DNA from: Neorhizobium galegae
GTDB lineage: Bacteria; Pseudomonadota; Alphaproteobacteria; Rhizobiales; Rhizobiaceae
Reading direction: 5' to 3'
DNA length: 64,000 nt
Assembly (NCBI RefSeq): GCF_017877055.1
Contig: NZ_JAGIPG010000002.1
Span: 1,240,001-1,304,000, forward strand
Made by a program: the position numbers and the translations under genes. The notes under the pieces are model-generated. The model did no database searches, was not told the origin of the DNA, and saw only the letters and a program-made list of their open reading frames with translations. Position 1 is the stretch's first letter. Every line of letters begins with the position of its first letter. Of the stretch, positions 8,439 to 16,867 are shown one piece after another.

Positions 8439-11087
8439 TCACCCCTTCAGCATCCGCTCGACGATGTCGCGCACGTCGGCCGAGAGTGTCGCCGCATGCT
8501 CGATGGTCGACAAAGCAGCGCGGGCATGGTCGGCACGCTGCGGCTCCAGCGACCGCCACGACCGCATCGAGGTCAGGATGCGGGCGGCGAGCTGCGGATT
8601 GCGTGGATCGATCGCCAGGATCTGCTCGGCGAGGAACCGGTAGCCTTCGCCATCGGCGCGGTTGAAGCCGGTCGGATTGCCGAAGGCGAACGTGCCGATC
8701 AGCGAGCGTACCCGGTTCGGATTGGTGGCGGTGAAGCGCGGGTTTTCCATCAGCGCCTTGACGCGGGCAAGCGCGCCCGCACCGGGAATGGTCGCCTGGG
8801 TCGAGAACCACTTGTCGATCACCAGAGCATTGCCGTCGAAGCGTGTCAGGAACGTGTCGAGCGCCTTTGCTGTTTCCGATGCATCCGGGAAGCGGTGCGC
8901 AAGCACCGCCAGCGCCTGGACGAGATCGGTCATGTTGTCGGCTGATGCGAAGGCTTCGGCTGCGCGGGCCGGCGTTCCTTCCGCATAGGTCAGATAGGAA
9001 AGTGCCGTGTTGTGCAGCGAGCGCATGCCAGCACTTGCCGCATCCGGCGTAAAGGCGCCTTTGACCTTCATATCTTCGAACAGACGTTGGAAGGTCTTGG
9101 TTCCGGCCTTGGCAATTTCCGAAAGAATGGCGTTGCGGCCCGCATGGATCGCATCCGGGTCGTTGTTGCCGCCGAGTTCGCGGGCAATGTCGGCCTCGCT
9201 CGGCAGCGTCAGTGCCTGGGCGCGGAAGGCCGGCTCCAGCGTCTCGTCTCCGGCGGCTTCCAGAAGTGCTGCAACGAAGGACGGATCGCAAGTGATCGCC
9301 TTGCCCTCACGGGCATCGCGCGCCGCCTGCATCAGGTTGGGCAGGGCAAGGTCGGTCAGCGCCTGCCAGCGGGCGAAGAGATCGCTGTCGTGGCGGGCGA
9401 TATGGGCGAGATCGACCGGCGTCTGGTCGAGATGCAGGTTGATCGGCGCCGAGAACGACCGGTTGAGCGACAGCACCGGACGGGAGGAAATGCCCGAGAA
9501 GGTGAAGGTCTGGCGGCGCTCGGTCAGATGCAGCACGTCGCCGGTCACCTCGCCGCCTGCGACCTTGGTCGGCACTGCCGCCGAGCCGTTGTCGAGGATG
9601 AGCGCGAAGGAGAGCGGGATATGCATCGGCTCCTTGGCCGTCTGGCCAGGGGTCGCCGGGGTCATCTGCTCGAGCGACAGCTTGAACGTGCCGCTTGCCT
9701 GGTCGTAGTCGCTCGACACGGTGACGAGAGGCGTGCCGGCCTGGTGGTACCAGAGCGAGAACTGTGTCAGGTCGCGGCCGCTCGCATCCTCGAACGACTT
9801 GACGAAATCCTCGACCGTCGCGGCCTGCCCGTCATGGCGCTCGAAATAGAGGTCCATGCCCGCCTTGAAATAGTCGCGGCCGAGCAGCGTGGCGATCATG
9901 CGGGTGACTTCAGAACCCTTTTCATAGACGGTCGTCGTGTAGAAATTGTTGATCTCGCGGTATTTGGTCGGGCGGACCGGATGCGCGAGCGGACCTGCGT
10001 CTTCCGGGAACTGCTCCGATTTCAGATGCCGGACTTCGGCGATGCGCTTCACCGCGCGCGAACGCTGGTCGGCGGAAAACTCGTGGTCGCGATAGACCGT
10101 CAGGCCTTCCTTGAGGCAGAGCTGGAACCAGTCGCGACAGGTGATGCGGTTGCCGGTCCAGTTGTGGAAATATTCGTGGGCGATGATCGCCTCGATATTC
10201 GCGTAGTCCTGGTCGGTCGCGGTTTCCGGGTCGGCGAGCACGTATTTGTCGTTGAAGACGTTGAGGCCCTTGTTCTCCATGGCCCCCATGTTGAAGTCCG
10301 ACACGGCGACGATCATGAAGATGTCGAGGTCGTATTCGCGGCCGAACCGCTCCTCGTCCCACTTCATCGAACGCTTCAGCGCGTCCATGGCATAGGCCGC
10401 GCGCGCCTCCTTGCCGTGCTCCACATAGATCTTCAGCGTGACTTCGCGCTCGGACATGGTGACGAACGTGTCCTCGACCACGCCGAGATCGCCGGCGACC
10501 AGCGCGAAGAGATAGCTCGGCTTCGGATGCGGGTCGAACCATGCGGCAAACGCGCGGCCCTCGTCATAACCCGCGCCGCCGAGGAAATTGCCGTTCGACA
10601 GCATGACCGGGTTGGCGGCCTTGTCACCGATGATGGTGATCGTATAGGGCGCCAGCACGTCCGGCCGGTCCGGGAAATAGGTGATGCGGCGGAAGCCTTC
10701 CGCCTCGCACTGGGTGCAGTAGACGCCGTTGGTCCGATAGAGGCCCATCAGCTGGGTGTTGGCTTCCGGATTGATGAAAGTGGTGACGGTGATTTCGAAG
10801 GGCTGTTCGGCCGGCAGGTCGCGGATCGTCAGGCTTTCCGGCGTCGCATCATACTGCGCCGCGGGCACTTCGTTCTGGTCGAGCAGCAGTCCGGACAGCG
10901 TAAGTTCGTCGCCATCCAGCACCAGCGGTGCAGACGGATCGACACCTTCGCGCCGGTGGAAGATCAGCCGCGCATCAACCTTCGTATTGGTAGGGTCGAG
11001 CTCGAAGGTCAGATCGACGCGTTCCAGGACGAAGTCGGTGGGGCGGTAATCTGCCAGATGAACGATCTGGCCCGTATCTGTTCGCAT
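8439..11087 (-). CDS. pepN: Aminopeptidase N (M1 zinc metallopeptidase)
   Basis: An 882-residue cytosolic peptidase that removes N-terminal residues from peptides. GAMENKGLN, the substrate amino-group binding motif, is near residue 267. The zinc site HEYFHNW is near 302, and the downstream glutamate lies in LKEGLTVYRD about 20 residues later. The length and the C-terminal helical region match the E. coli PepN type rather than shorter M1 enzymes. It stands alone, with its 3' end convergent on the unknown HxlR-linked gene and its 5' end facing a 326-base gap. No unusual residues were noticed. Confidence 0.96.
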   Translation of the reverse strand: MRTDTGQIVHLADYRPTDFVLERVDLTFELDPTNTKVDARLIFHRREGVDPSAPLVLDGDELTLSGLLLDQNEVPAAQYDATPESLTIRDLPAEQPFEITVTTFINPEANTQLMGLYRTNGVYCTQCEAEGFRRITYFPDRPDVLAPYTITIIGDKAANPVMLSNGNFLGGAGYDEGRAFAAWFDPHPKPSYLFALVAGDLGVVEDTFVTMSEREVTLKIYVEHGKEARAAYAMDALKRSMKWDEERFGREYDLDIFMIVAVSDFNMGAMENKGLNVFNDKYVLADPETATDQDYANIEAIIAHEYFHNWTGNRITCRDWFQLCLKEGLTVYRDHEFSADQRSRAVKRIAEVRHLKSEQFPEDAGPLAHPVRPTKYREINNFYTTTVYEKGSEVTRMIATLLGRDYFKAGMDLYFERHDGQAATVEDFVKSFEDASGRDLTQFSLWYHQAGTPLVTVSSDYDQASGTFKLSLEQMTPATPGQTAKEPMHIPLSFALILDNGSAAVPTKVAGGEVTGDVLHLTERRQTFTFSGISSRPVLSLNRSFSAPINLHLDQTPVDLAHIARHDSDLFARWQALTDLALPNLMQAARDAREGKAITCDPSFVAALLEAAGDETLEPAFRAQALTLPSEADIARELGGNNDPDAIHAGRNAILSEIAKAGTKTFQRLFEDMKVKGAFTPDAASAGMRSLHNTALSYLTYAEGTPARAAEAFASADNMTDLVQALAVLAHRFPDASETAKALDTFLTRFDGNALVIDKWFSTQATIPGAGALARVKALMENPRFTATNPNRVRSLIGTFAFGNPTGFNRADGEGYRFLAEQILAIDPRNPQLAARILTSMRSWRSLEPQRADHARAALSTIEHAATLSADVRDIVERMLKG

Positions 11088-11413
11088 GTTGCTTCCTGAA
11101 CCGGCTCTTCAAATTGGTATCGGGAGCTTCGCAGCATTCCCGGATTGGCACATACCCGTCGCCGCGCGGATAATTACACGCAATGCTAAACGATTGTTGA
11201 AACTCTGGCTAAAATAGAGCCTGATTTCATTCCGGTATATGTCGCGTAATCTTTCATTGGGTCACGGATATTGATCGACCTATCATCAGTTTTGATCCCC
11301 TTCACGGCACTTTTCCGTTACTTTGCCGTCAAACTGAATCTCCCCAGATCGTCTCCCCAAAACGTCCTGTCAGTGCGGACCGGATTTTCCGCCAAAATCC
11401 CCATGAGTTGTTG
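11088..11413. other. Gene-free interval between pepN and the EamA exporter
   Basis: About 326 bases that should hold the divergent promoters of pepN and the exporter gene. It is more AT-rich than the flanking genes, with stretches such as AAATAGAGCCTGATTTCATT. I see no convincing coding sequence, hairpin or repeat in it. Confidence 0.5.
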
Positions 11414-12352
11414 ATGGCCGCCGATGCCCTGAATCCCCTGCGCGGGATCATGTTCAAAGTCACCTCCGTGGTGATCTTCGTGATGATGCAGACCTGTATC
11501 AAATCGGCAGGTCCTGATATCCCGGCGGGGCAGATCACCTTTTACCGTTCCGCCTTCGCGCTCGTGCCGATCATGGTCTATCTCGCCTTCCAGGGTGAGT
11601 TGCGCGGCGCTTTCCACACGAACAGCCTGACCGGCCATGTGAAACGGGGCTTCCTCGGCATTCTCTCCATGGTTTTCGGCTTTTACGGCCTGGTCCACCT
11701 GCCGATGCCGGATGCGATCGCGATCGGTTATTCCTCGCCGCTGCTGGCGGTCGTCTTTGCCGCGATCTTCCTGAAGGAGACAGTGCGCATCTACCGCTGG
11801 AGCGCGGTCATGGTCGGAATGGTCGGGGTGGTGATCATCTCCTGGCCGAAGCTCACCATGTTCGAACAGGGCGGCATGGGCTCGGAGCAGGCGCTGGGCG
11901 CCGCCTCCGTCATCCTCTCGGCGGTGCTGGCGGGCTTTGCGATGATCCAGACGCGCCAGCTCGTGCGCACCGAGAAGACGGCGACGATCGTGCTCTATTT
12001 CTCGCTTTCGGGCGCGCTGTTTTCTCTTGCCAGCCTGCCCTTCGGCTGGACGGCGCTGACGATGCCCGAGAAGCTTTTCCTGATCGGCTCGGGATTCTGC
12101 GGCGGCATCGGACAGATTTTGCTAACCGAAAGCTACCGCAACGCGGATGTCTCGACGGTCGCACCGTTCGAATACACCTCGATCCTTCTCGGGATCTGCA
12201 TCGCTTATGTTCTGTTCGGGGATGTGCCGACGGCAACCATGCTGGTTGGGACGGCGATCACGGTATCGGCGGGGATTTTCATCATCTATCGCGAGCACCA
12301 GCTGGGGCTCGAGCGAAAGGCGGCCCGCAAAGCTTCGCCGCCCGGTGCGTGA
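11414..12352 (+). CDS. EamA/DMT-superfamily exporter
   Basis: A 312-residue inner-membrane protein with about ten hydrophobic segments in two homologous EamA halves. FYRSAFALVPIMVYLAFQG lies in the first half and VAPFEYTSILLGICIAYVLFGD in the second. This family exports amino acids, metabolites or S-adenosylmethionine-like compounds; the substrate cannot be read here. The first ATG of the frame at 11414 was chosen; TTG codons just before it are less likely starts. A later ATG at 11450 would shorten it by 12 residues without touching the first membrane helix. Confidence 0.88.
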   Translation: MAADALNPLRGIMFKVTSVVIFVMMQTCIKSAGPDIPAGQITFYRSAFALVPIMVYLAFQGELRGAFHTNSLTGHVKRGFLGILSMVFGFYGLVHLPMPDAIAIGYSSPLLAVVFAAIFLKETVRIYRWSAVMVGMVGVVIISWPKLTMFEQGGMGSEQALGAASVILSAVLAGFAMIQTRQLVRTEKTATIVLYFSLSGALFSLASLPFGWTALTMPEKLFLIGSGFCGGIGQILLTESYRNADVSTVAPFEYTSILLGICIAYVLFGDVPTATMLVGTAITVSAGIFIIYREHQLGLERKAARKASPPGA

Positions 12353-12362
12353 AACGTTATGC

Positions 12363-12515
12363 TTAAAGCGGAATGGCCGCGGTGACCGGGTTGGCCGCTT
12401 CGGCGGAAGCGCGGACAGCACCGGCGCGGCTGAATTCGCGCGAGGCGTTCACGGCAGCGCCGATGTGAGAAAAGTTCTCACGCAGGGTGCGGATCGGGTG
12501 GAGGATGGCTGTCAT
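12363..12515 (-). CDS. Small basic protein of 50 residues, unknown
   Basis: A short frame beginning MTAILHPIRTLRENFSHIGA. It has no signal peptide or hydrophobic helix, and a tail rich in Ala, Ser and Glu. AAGGAAG lies about eight bases before the ATG. It follows the 63-residue frame at 12542-12733 by 26 bases on the same strand, so the two probably form one transcript. The strong ribosome-binding site and tandem arrangement favour a real gene, but codon-level evidence is limited at this length. Confidence 0.5.
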   Translation of the reverse strand: MTAILHPIRTLRENFSHIGAAVNASREFSRAGAVRASAEAANPVTAAIPL

Positions 12516-12541
12516 GGCTGGTGCTTCCTTGGATCGCGCGA

Positions 12542-12733
12542 TCAACGTTCGCGGAAATCGGCGAAGACCGAAGCCGGACGCGTGACGCCGACCGGACGCG
12601 CCATGGCGCGGGAGGTAAGCTGCTCGTTCGTTGCAGAGCCGAAATGGTGATAACCCTTCGTCGAGCGCGGCGACAGGCCTGCGATGCGAAGAGTCTCGAA
12701 ACCCGAATGGATCGGGCGGAAGCGGGTCGTCAT
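12542..12733 (-). CDS. Small protein of 63 residues, unknown
   Basis: Begins MTTRFRPIHSGFETLRIAGL and ends VFADFRER. It is basic, hydrophilic and rich in Arg, Ser and Thr, with no membrane segment. AAGGAACC precedes the ATG at 12733 by about ten bases; an in-frame ATG 117 bases upstream has no comparable signal. The HPIRTL/RPIHSG N-terminal likeness to the next small frame (12363-12515) hints at a related pair. Function unknown. Confidence 0.5.
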   Translation of the reverse strand: MTTRFRPIHSGFETLRIAGLSPRSTKGYHHFGSATNEQLTSRAMARPVGVTRPASVFADFRER

Positions 12734-12909
12734 TGGCCTTGGTTCCTTAAACCTAGAATTCCTCCCAAGACACACCGCCCATATTGCAGCGCAACATCGA
12801 TTCTGCAATGCAGCAAAACGCCGCGCTGCCATGCGTTGTTTGCATGGCATTCTTCATATTTCCGTAACTTTGGGTAAATTGTTGAGAAATCTGCCTGAAA
12901 TGGCGGCAG

Positions 12910-13800
12910 TCAGTGCCCGGAAAACCGCATTTTGAACATCAAAAGGTCCTGCCACGCCAGCGCCTTGTTGGCGGGTGCGGCGAGCAGTTCCTGTGGATGC
13001 AGCGTGGCGATCGCCGACACAGCGATTCCGCCGAAGGAGAGGTCGCGCCATTCGCCGCGCATCGAATGGATCGTGCCATTGCCGCCGAAGAAGAAGCGGG
13101 CCGGAAAATTGCCGAGCAGCAGCAGCAGTTTCGGTTCGGCAAGTGCCACCTGGCGTTCCAGGAACGGCCGGCAGATATCCATCTCCGCCTGCGACGGCAT
13201 GCGGTTGCCCGGCGGCCGCCAAGGGATGACATTGGTGAGCAGGACGCCGTCGCGGGAAAGACCGATCGCGCCGAGCATGCGGTCGAGCAATTGCCCCTGC
13301 CGCCCGGAAAAGGGAATGCCGTCGCGGTCGTCATCCGCATTCGGCATCGGGCCGATTACCATGATGCCGGATGCGGCACTGCCGCTGGCAAACACGGTAT
13401 TGCGCGCACCGTTCTTCAGGTTGCAGCCGTTGAAGGCTTCGAGCGCGGTCTTGAGTTCGTCGAGCGACCGCGCGCTTTCGGCCGCGAATCGGGCCGAGGC
13501 GACCGCCTGTTCGTCCGGCACCGAGACCGGGGCGGAAGCGGGCGGCGGGGCTGAGGCCCGCGCGGTCGTCGCGGTGCGATTCGGCGCCGCCGTTCGGGGG
13601 GCAGGAGCCTGCTCGTTGTTTGCCGTTTGTTGACGCGCGGATGCGGGTGCCCTGGCCTCGGCCTGCGTCGCCTTCTGTGCCGCAAACTGCGCGAACCGAT
13701 CGACAGGCTCGTCTTCGACAAGCCAATCCACGCCCGCATCCGCATAGAAATGCAGAAGGGCGGCGAGCTCGGGGGCGTCTAGGTCTTTCACGATGTCCAT
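12910..13800 (-). CDS. Uracil-DNA glycosylase, family 4-like
   Basis: A 296-residue protein. The C-terminal 170 residues carry the UDG family 4 pattern: GPMPNADDDRDGIPFSGRQG (water-activating loop and uracil pocket), NVIPWRPPGNRMP, ICRPFLERQV, LLLLGNFPARFF and the ATLHPQELL catalytic HP motif. GCNLKNGARNTVFASG holds one cysteine of the usual iron-sulfur set. The N-terminal 110 residues are a low-complexity Ala/Pro/Arg-rich linker after a short helical segment, common in alphaproteobacterial members. It would excise uracil from deaminated DNA. A GTG at 13809 is an alternative start. Confidence 0.88.
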   Translation of the reverse strand: MDIVKDLDAPELAALLHFYADAGVDWLVEDEPVDRFAQFAAQKATQAEARAPASARQQTANNEQAPAPRTAAPNRTATTARASAPPPASAPVSVPDEQAVASARFAAESARSLDELKTALEAFNGCNLKNGARNTVFASGSAASGIMVIGPMPNADDDRDGIPFSGRQGQLLDRMLGAIGLSRDGVLLTNVIPWRPPGNRMPSQAEMDICRPFLERQVALAEPKLLLLLGNFPARFFFGGNGTIHSMRGEWRDLSFGGIAVSAIATLHPQELLAAPANKALAWQDLLMFKMRFSGH

Positions 13801-13890
13801 CACGTTCACACTACAGCATGTCGCGTGGACGAGGGAACCGGTTTCGGGCTCGAATGGGCGATGTCATGTGGACGGAGACCGTGCGGCGAC

Positions 13891-13933
13891 ACCTCCTCTG
13901 CCCTGCCGGGCATCTTCCCCTCAAGGGGGAGAT
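13891..13933. repeat. Mosaic palindromic intergenic repeat (rhizobial type)
   Basis: A CCTGCCGGGC block is followed by a hairpin with arms ATCTTCCCC (13912-13920) and GGGGGAGAT (13925-13933) around TCAA. The block resembles the short CTGCCGG / CTCCCC...GGGGAG elements scattered between genes in rhizobial genomes. Related stretches are at 29194-29286 and 36498-36516 in this window. It lies in the 195-base gap between the uracil glycosylase and the Hsp70-like gene. Confidence 0.5.
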
Positions 13934-13995
13934 CGGCTGGGGTTTTCGCCCATGCGGAATTCTGCAGATAGGGGCATGCGGCAGAAAGAACGACC

Positions 13996-15288
13996 TCACG
14001 CCGCCCATTGCGCGATATTGTCACTCTCACCGATGAGCGCCAGGCCATGGGCGATCGACAACAGTTCGCCGCCGGTCTCGATCTTGCCGGCATCGAATCG
14101 TTGCGTGAAGATCCGCCGCACGGCCGGCACGAAGGACGTGCCGCCGGTCAGGAACACCTTGTCGATCTCTCCAGGCGCCGTGCCGGTCTTTTCCAGCACC
14201 TCGTCGAGCGCGCCCTCGATGCGGCCGAGGTCTTCGCTGATCCAGCTTTCGAAATCCGTGCGCTTCACGATTTTGCGGCCCGCCTTGCCGAGCGGTGCGA
14301 AATTGAACTCGGCTTCCTCAGCTCCCGACAGCGCCATCTTGGTCGCCGAAATCGCCTGATAGAGCGGGTAACCCTCGTCATGATCGACGAGATCGATGAA
14401 CAGTTCGAGCTTCTCCGGCTCCAGCGCCGAACGCACCAGCGATTTGAGGTCGGTGAACTCGCGGCTGGTCTTGAAGATCGAAAGCTGGTTCCAGCGGCCG
14501 AAATTGACGTAATAGCCGGCCGGCACGTCCAGCACCTTGTCGAAACTCTTGAACTTGCTGCCCTTGCCGATTTCCGGCGACACCAGGTTGTCGATCATCC
14601 GGTAGTCGAAATGGTCGCCGGCGACGCCGACGCCCGAATGGCCGATCGGGGTGGCGGTCAGCTTGCCCGCCTTGGTCTCGAAGCGGATCAGCGAATAGTC
14701 GGTCGTGCCGCCGCCGAAATCGGCGACGAGAACGGTGGCATCGCTCTTCAGCGTCTGGGCGAAATAATAGGCGGCCGCCACCGGCTCGTAGACATAGTGG
14801 ATCTCGGGAAAGCCGAGCCGCGTCAGCGCCTCGTTGTAACGCTCGGTCGCAAGCTTGGCATCCGGATTGGCCCCGGCGAAATGCACCGGCCGTCCGGCGA
14901 TCACCCGCGACACGTCGGTCGGCCAGTTGTCCTCCGCGTAGGCCTTCAGGCGTTTCAGGAAGATCTCCATCAGGTCCTCGAAGACATGCCGGCGGGCAAA
15001 CACCAGCGTGCCCTGGAACAGCGCGCTTGCCGCAAACGTCTTGATCGACTGGAGAAAACGACAGTCGCCGGGATTGTCGATGAACTGGCGGATCGCCGCC
15101 TGTCCGGCCTCGACCTTCAGCGCCTGCGCCCCCATCACCGGATCCTTCATGAAGGAAAGCGCCGTGCGCATCGAATCGCTCACGCCGGCACTGCTGGTGA
15201 AGCGCATCGAATGCGTGGCGCTGCCACCATCCGCCAGTGCCATAACCGTATTCGTGGTGCCGAAATCAAGCCCGAGCGCCCGTGCCAT
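13996..15288 (-). CDS. Hsp70-family chaperone-like ATPase (YegD type)
   Basis: A 430-residue protein containing only the actin-like ATPase domain. Phosphate-1 is LGLDFGTTNTVMAL at residues 5-18. VLVADFGGGTTDYSL is the phosphate-2 loop and VFLTGGTSFVPAV the adenosine motif. The peptide-binding beta-sandwich and lid of DnaK are absent, as in YegD. The middle contains a family-specific segment GSKFKSFDKVLDVPAGYYVNFG. Substrates are unknown. AAGGAG seven bases before the ATG at 15288 favours that start over one 21 bases upstream. No co-chaperone gene is nearby. Confidence 0.9.
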   Translation of the reverse strand: MARALGLDFGTTNTVMALADGGSATHSMRFTSSAGVSDSMRTALSFMKDPVMGAQALKVEAGQAAIRQFIDNPGDCRFLQSIKTFAASALFQGTLVFARRHVFEDLMEIFLKRLKAYAEDNWPTDVSRVIAGRPVHFAGANPDAKLATERYNEALTRLGFPEIHYVYEPVAAAYYFAQTLKSDATVLVADFGGGTTDYSLIRFETKAGKLTATPIGHSGVGVAGDHFDYRMIDNLVSPEIGKGSKFKSFDKVLDVPAGYYVNFGRWNQLSIFKTSREFTDLKSLVRSALEPEKLELFIDLVDHDEGYPLYQAISATKMALSGAEEAEFNFAPLGKAGRKIVKRTDFESWISEDLGRIEGALDEVLEKTGTAPGEIDKVFLTGGTSFVPAVRRIFTQRFDAGKIETGGELLSIAHGLALIGESDNIAQWAA

Positions 15289-15536
15289 CGCCGTGCTCCT
15301 TTTATCCATCGAAAGTCATTGAACCGAAGCCGCGACCATGTGCTGGCAGGGCTCCGAACGCGAAAGGGGCGCTGCTTGCGCCCGGAATTTTTGAGAGGGC
15401 GGGTGATCGCACAAGGCGGCCGGGATGGCAAGGGGAGGAGTGAGCGATGACCGAAATAGCAGGGTTCAGATCAACGTGCCTCCGGGGGATTGGATAGCAG
15501 AGTTGCGATTTGCGCGCTATCGTTGCTCATTCGACT

Positions 15537-15872
15537 ATGGAGTGTTTAGTGGGCTACCGCGAAGATGAACGCGAAAGGGCACTACAAGACGTGCCACTTT
15601 TTATTCCGGACGCAGCGAGCTGGCCTGAAGGCGTGCGCGTCGTTGGAATCGAAGAGCTTAACAACCTTGGTATCGATCGAAGCGGCGTCCTTCATTGGAA
15701 TGGCCGCGTCATTACCATCGAAAAGCGATTTACATTCTCGTTCTGGCAGAGGGTATCTGCTGTCGTAGTTACCGTGAGTGCGGGACTGGTTTCGCTGAGT
15801 ACCATTATTCAGGGCTTTGCGAGCTACAACAGTTGGGCGTGTACAGTTGGATGGATTGCAGTTTGTCCTTAA
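15537..15872 (+). CDS. Hypothetical protein with one C-terminal membrane segment
   Basis: About 111 residues. The soluble N-terminal half reads like FIPDAASWPEGVRVVGIEELNNLGIDRSG, and a hydrophobic stretch VSAVVVTVSAGLVSLSTIIQG lies near residues 75-95. Base composition is less GC-rich than the neighbours and no good ribosome-binding site is visible before the ATG at 15537 (a TTG at 15510 is an alternative). It ends four bases before the 3' end of the AmpR-like gene on the other strand. This may be a recently acquired or orphan gene; function unknown. Confidence 0.45.
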   Translation: MECLVGYREDERERALQDVPLFIPDAASWPEGVRVVGIEELNNLGIDRSGVLHWNGRVITIEKRFTFSFWQRVSAVVVTVSAGLVSLSTIIQGFASYNSWACTVGWIAVCP

Positions 15873-15875
15873 TTG

Positions 15876-16769
15876 TCAGTTCAGCTGCCTGCGCGTCTCC
15901 GCCGCCTGTTCCGCAAGCCAGTTGCGGAACATCTCCATGGCCGGCGTCACGGTGCGCGATTGGAGCCGCGTCAGCCAGTAGCTGCCCTTGGAAATGGTGA
16001 GCGGGAACGGCTGTTCGATCATGCCCGCGGCAAGCTGGCGGGAAAACATTAGGGGAGGGGCGAGCGCCACGCCGGCCCCTTGCATCGCCGCCTCGACCAT
16101 CAGCACCGATGAGTCGAACACCAGCCCGCGAATCTGCGGCGGGGCGACCTGCGCTGCCTCGAACCAGCTTGGCCATTCGTCAGCGCGGTAGGAACGCAGC
16201 AACGTCTGGTGGGCGACGTCCTCCGGGGCTTTTAGCTGCCTTGCGATAGGCGGCACGCAGAGGACGGAAAGCGGCGTCTCGAACAGCGCTTCCGCCTCGA
16301 TATCGTGCCAGGCGCCGTTGCCGAACTTGATCGTGTAGTCTAGCCCTTCGGCCGCGATATCGACGCGGTTGTTGTTGGTCGAGAGCCTCAGGTCGATGAA
16401 CGGATATTTCTCCCGGAAGTCGACAAGCCGCGGCAGCAGCCAGCCGACCGCGAGTGTGCCGACCGCGCCGAGTTTCAGCACCTCGCGCACATGCCCGCCC
16501 TCGAACCGCTCCAGCATGTCCGCCATCCGGTCGAAACTGTCCTGCAGCGCCGGCAGCAGCGCCAACCCTTCCTCGGTGATCATCAGTCCGCGCGGCAGGC
16601 GCCGGAACAGGGTCACGCCGAGCCGCTGTTCGAGCAGCTTCACCTGGTGGCTGACGGCTGCCTGAGTGACGTTGAGCTCGATCGCCGCCCGGGTGAAGGA
16701 GAGGTGGCGCGCGGCCGCCTCGAAGGCGCGCAGCGCGTTCAGCGGCAAATATGGTCGAACCATGGCCAT
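15876..16769 (-). CDS. ampR: AmpR-like LysR regulator of beta-lactamase
   Basis: A 297-residue LysR-type regulator. The helix-turn-helix region PLNALRAFEAAARHLSFTRA and LNVTQAAVSHQVKLLEQRLG is nearly that of enterobacterial AmpR. So are the effector-domain phrases STNNNRVDIAAEGLDYTI, TLLRSYRADEWPSW and SYWLTRLQSRTVTPAM. AmpR senses peptidoglycan muropeptides and UDP-MurNAc-pentapeptide. It is divergent from a class D beta-lactamase gene with about 100 bases between starts, the usual ampR-bla layout. A TTTGATT heptamer occurs at 16777 and 16808, 31 bases apart, and could be part of the binding region. The class of lactamase is unusual for AmpR. Confidence 0.9.
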   Translation of the reverse strand: MAMVRPYLPLNALRAFEAAARHLSFTRAAIELNVTQAAVSHQVKLLEQRLGVTLFRRLPRGLMITEEGLALLPALQDSFDRMADMLERFEGGHVREVLKLGAVGTLAVGWLLPRLVDFREKYPFIDLRLSTNNNRVDIAAEGLDYTIKFGNGAWHDIEAEALFETPLSVLCVPPIARQLKAPEDVAHQTLLRSYRADEWPSWFEAAQVAPPQIRGLVFDSSVLMVEAAMQGAGVALAPPLMFSRQLAAGMIEQPFPLTISKGSYWLTRLQSRTVTPAMEMFRNWLAEQAAETRRQLN

Positions 16770-16867
16770 GCCCTAATTTGATTCATGCCTGCCCGCAGAT
16801 ATCATCGTTTGATTGGGGCTCGCAAGCCGACCTAGAAAGGCTGCGTCACTACACTTGGAGCACCTCG

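Noticed and set aside
9012..11099. Long plus-strand frame opposite pepN
   Set aside because: Same GC-driven shadow effect; pepN motifs are complete on the minus strand.
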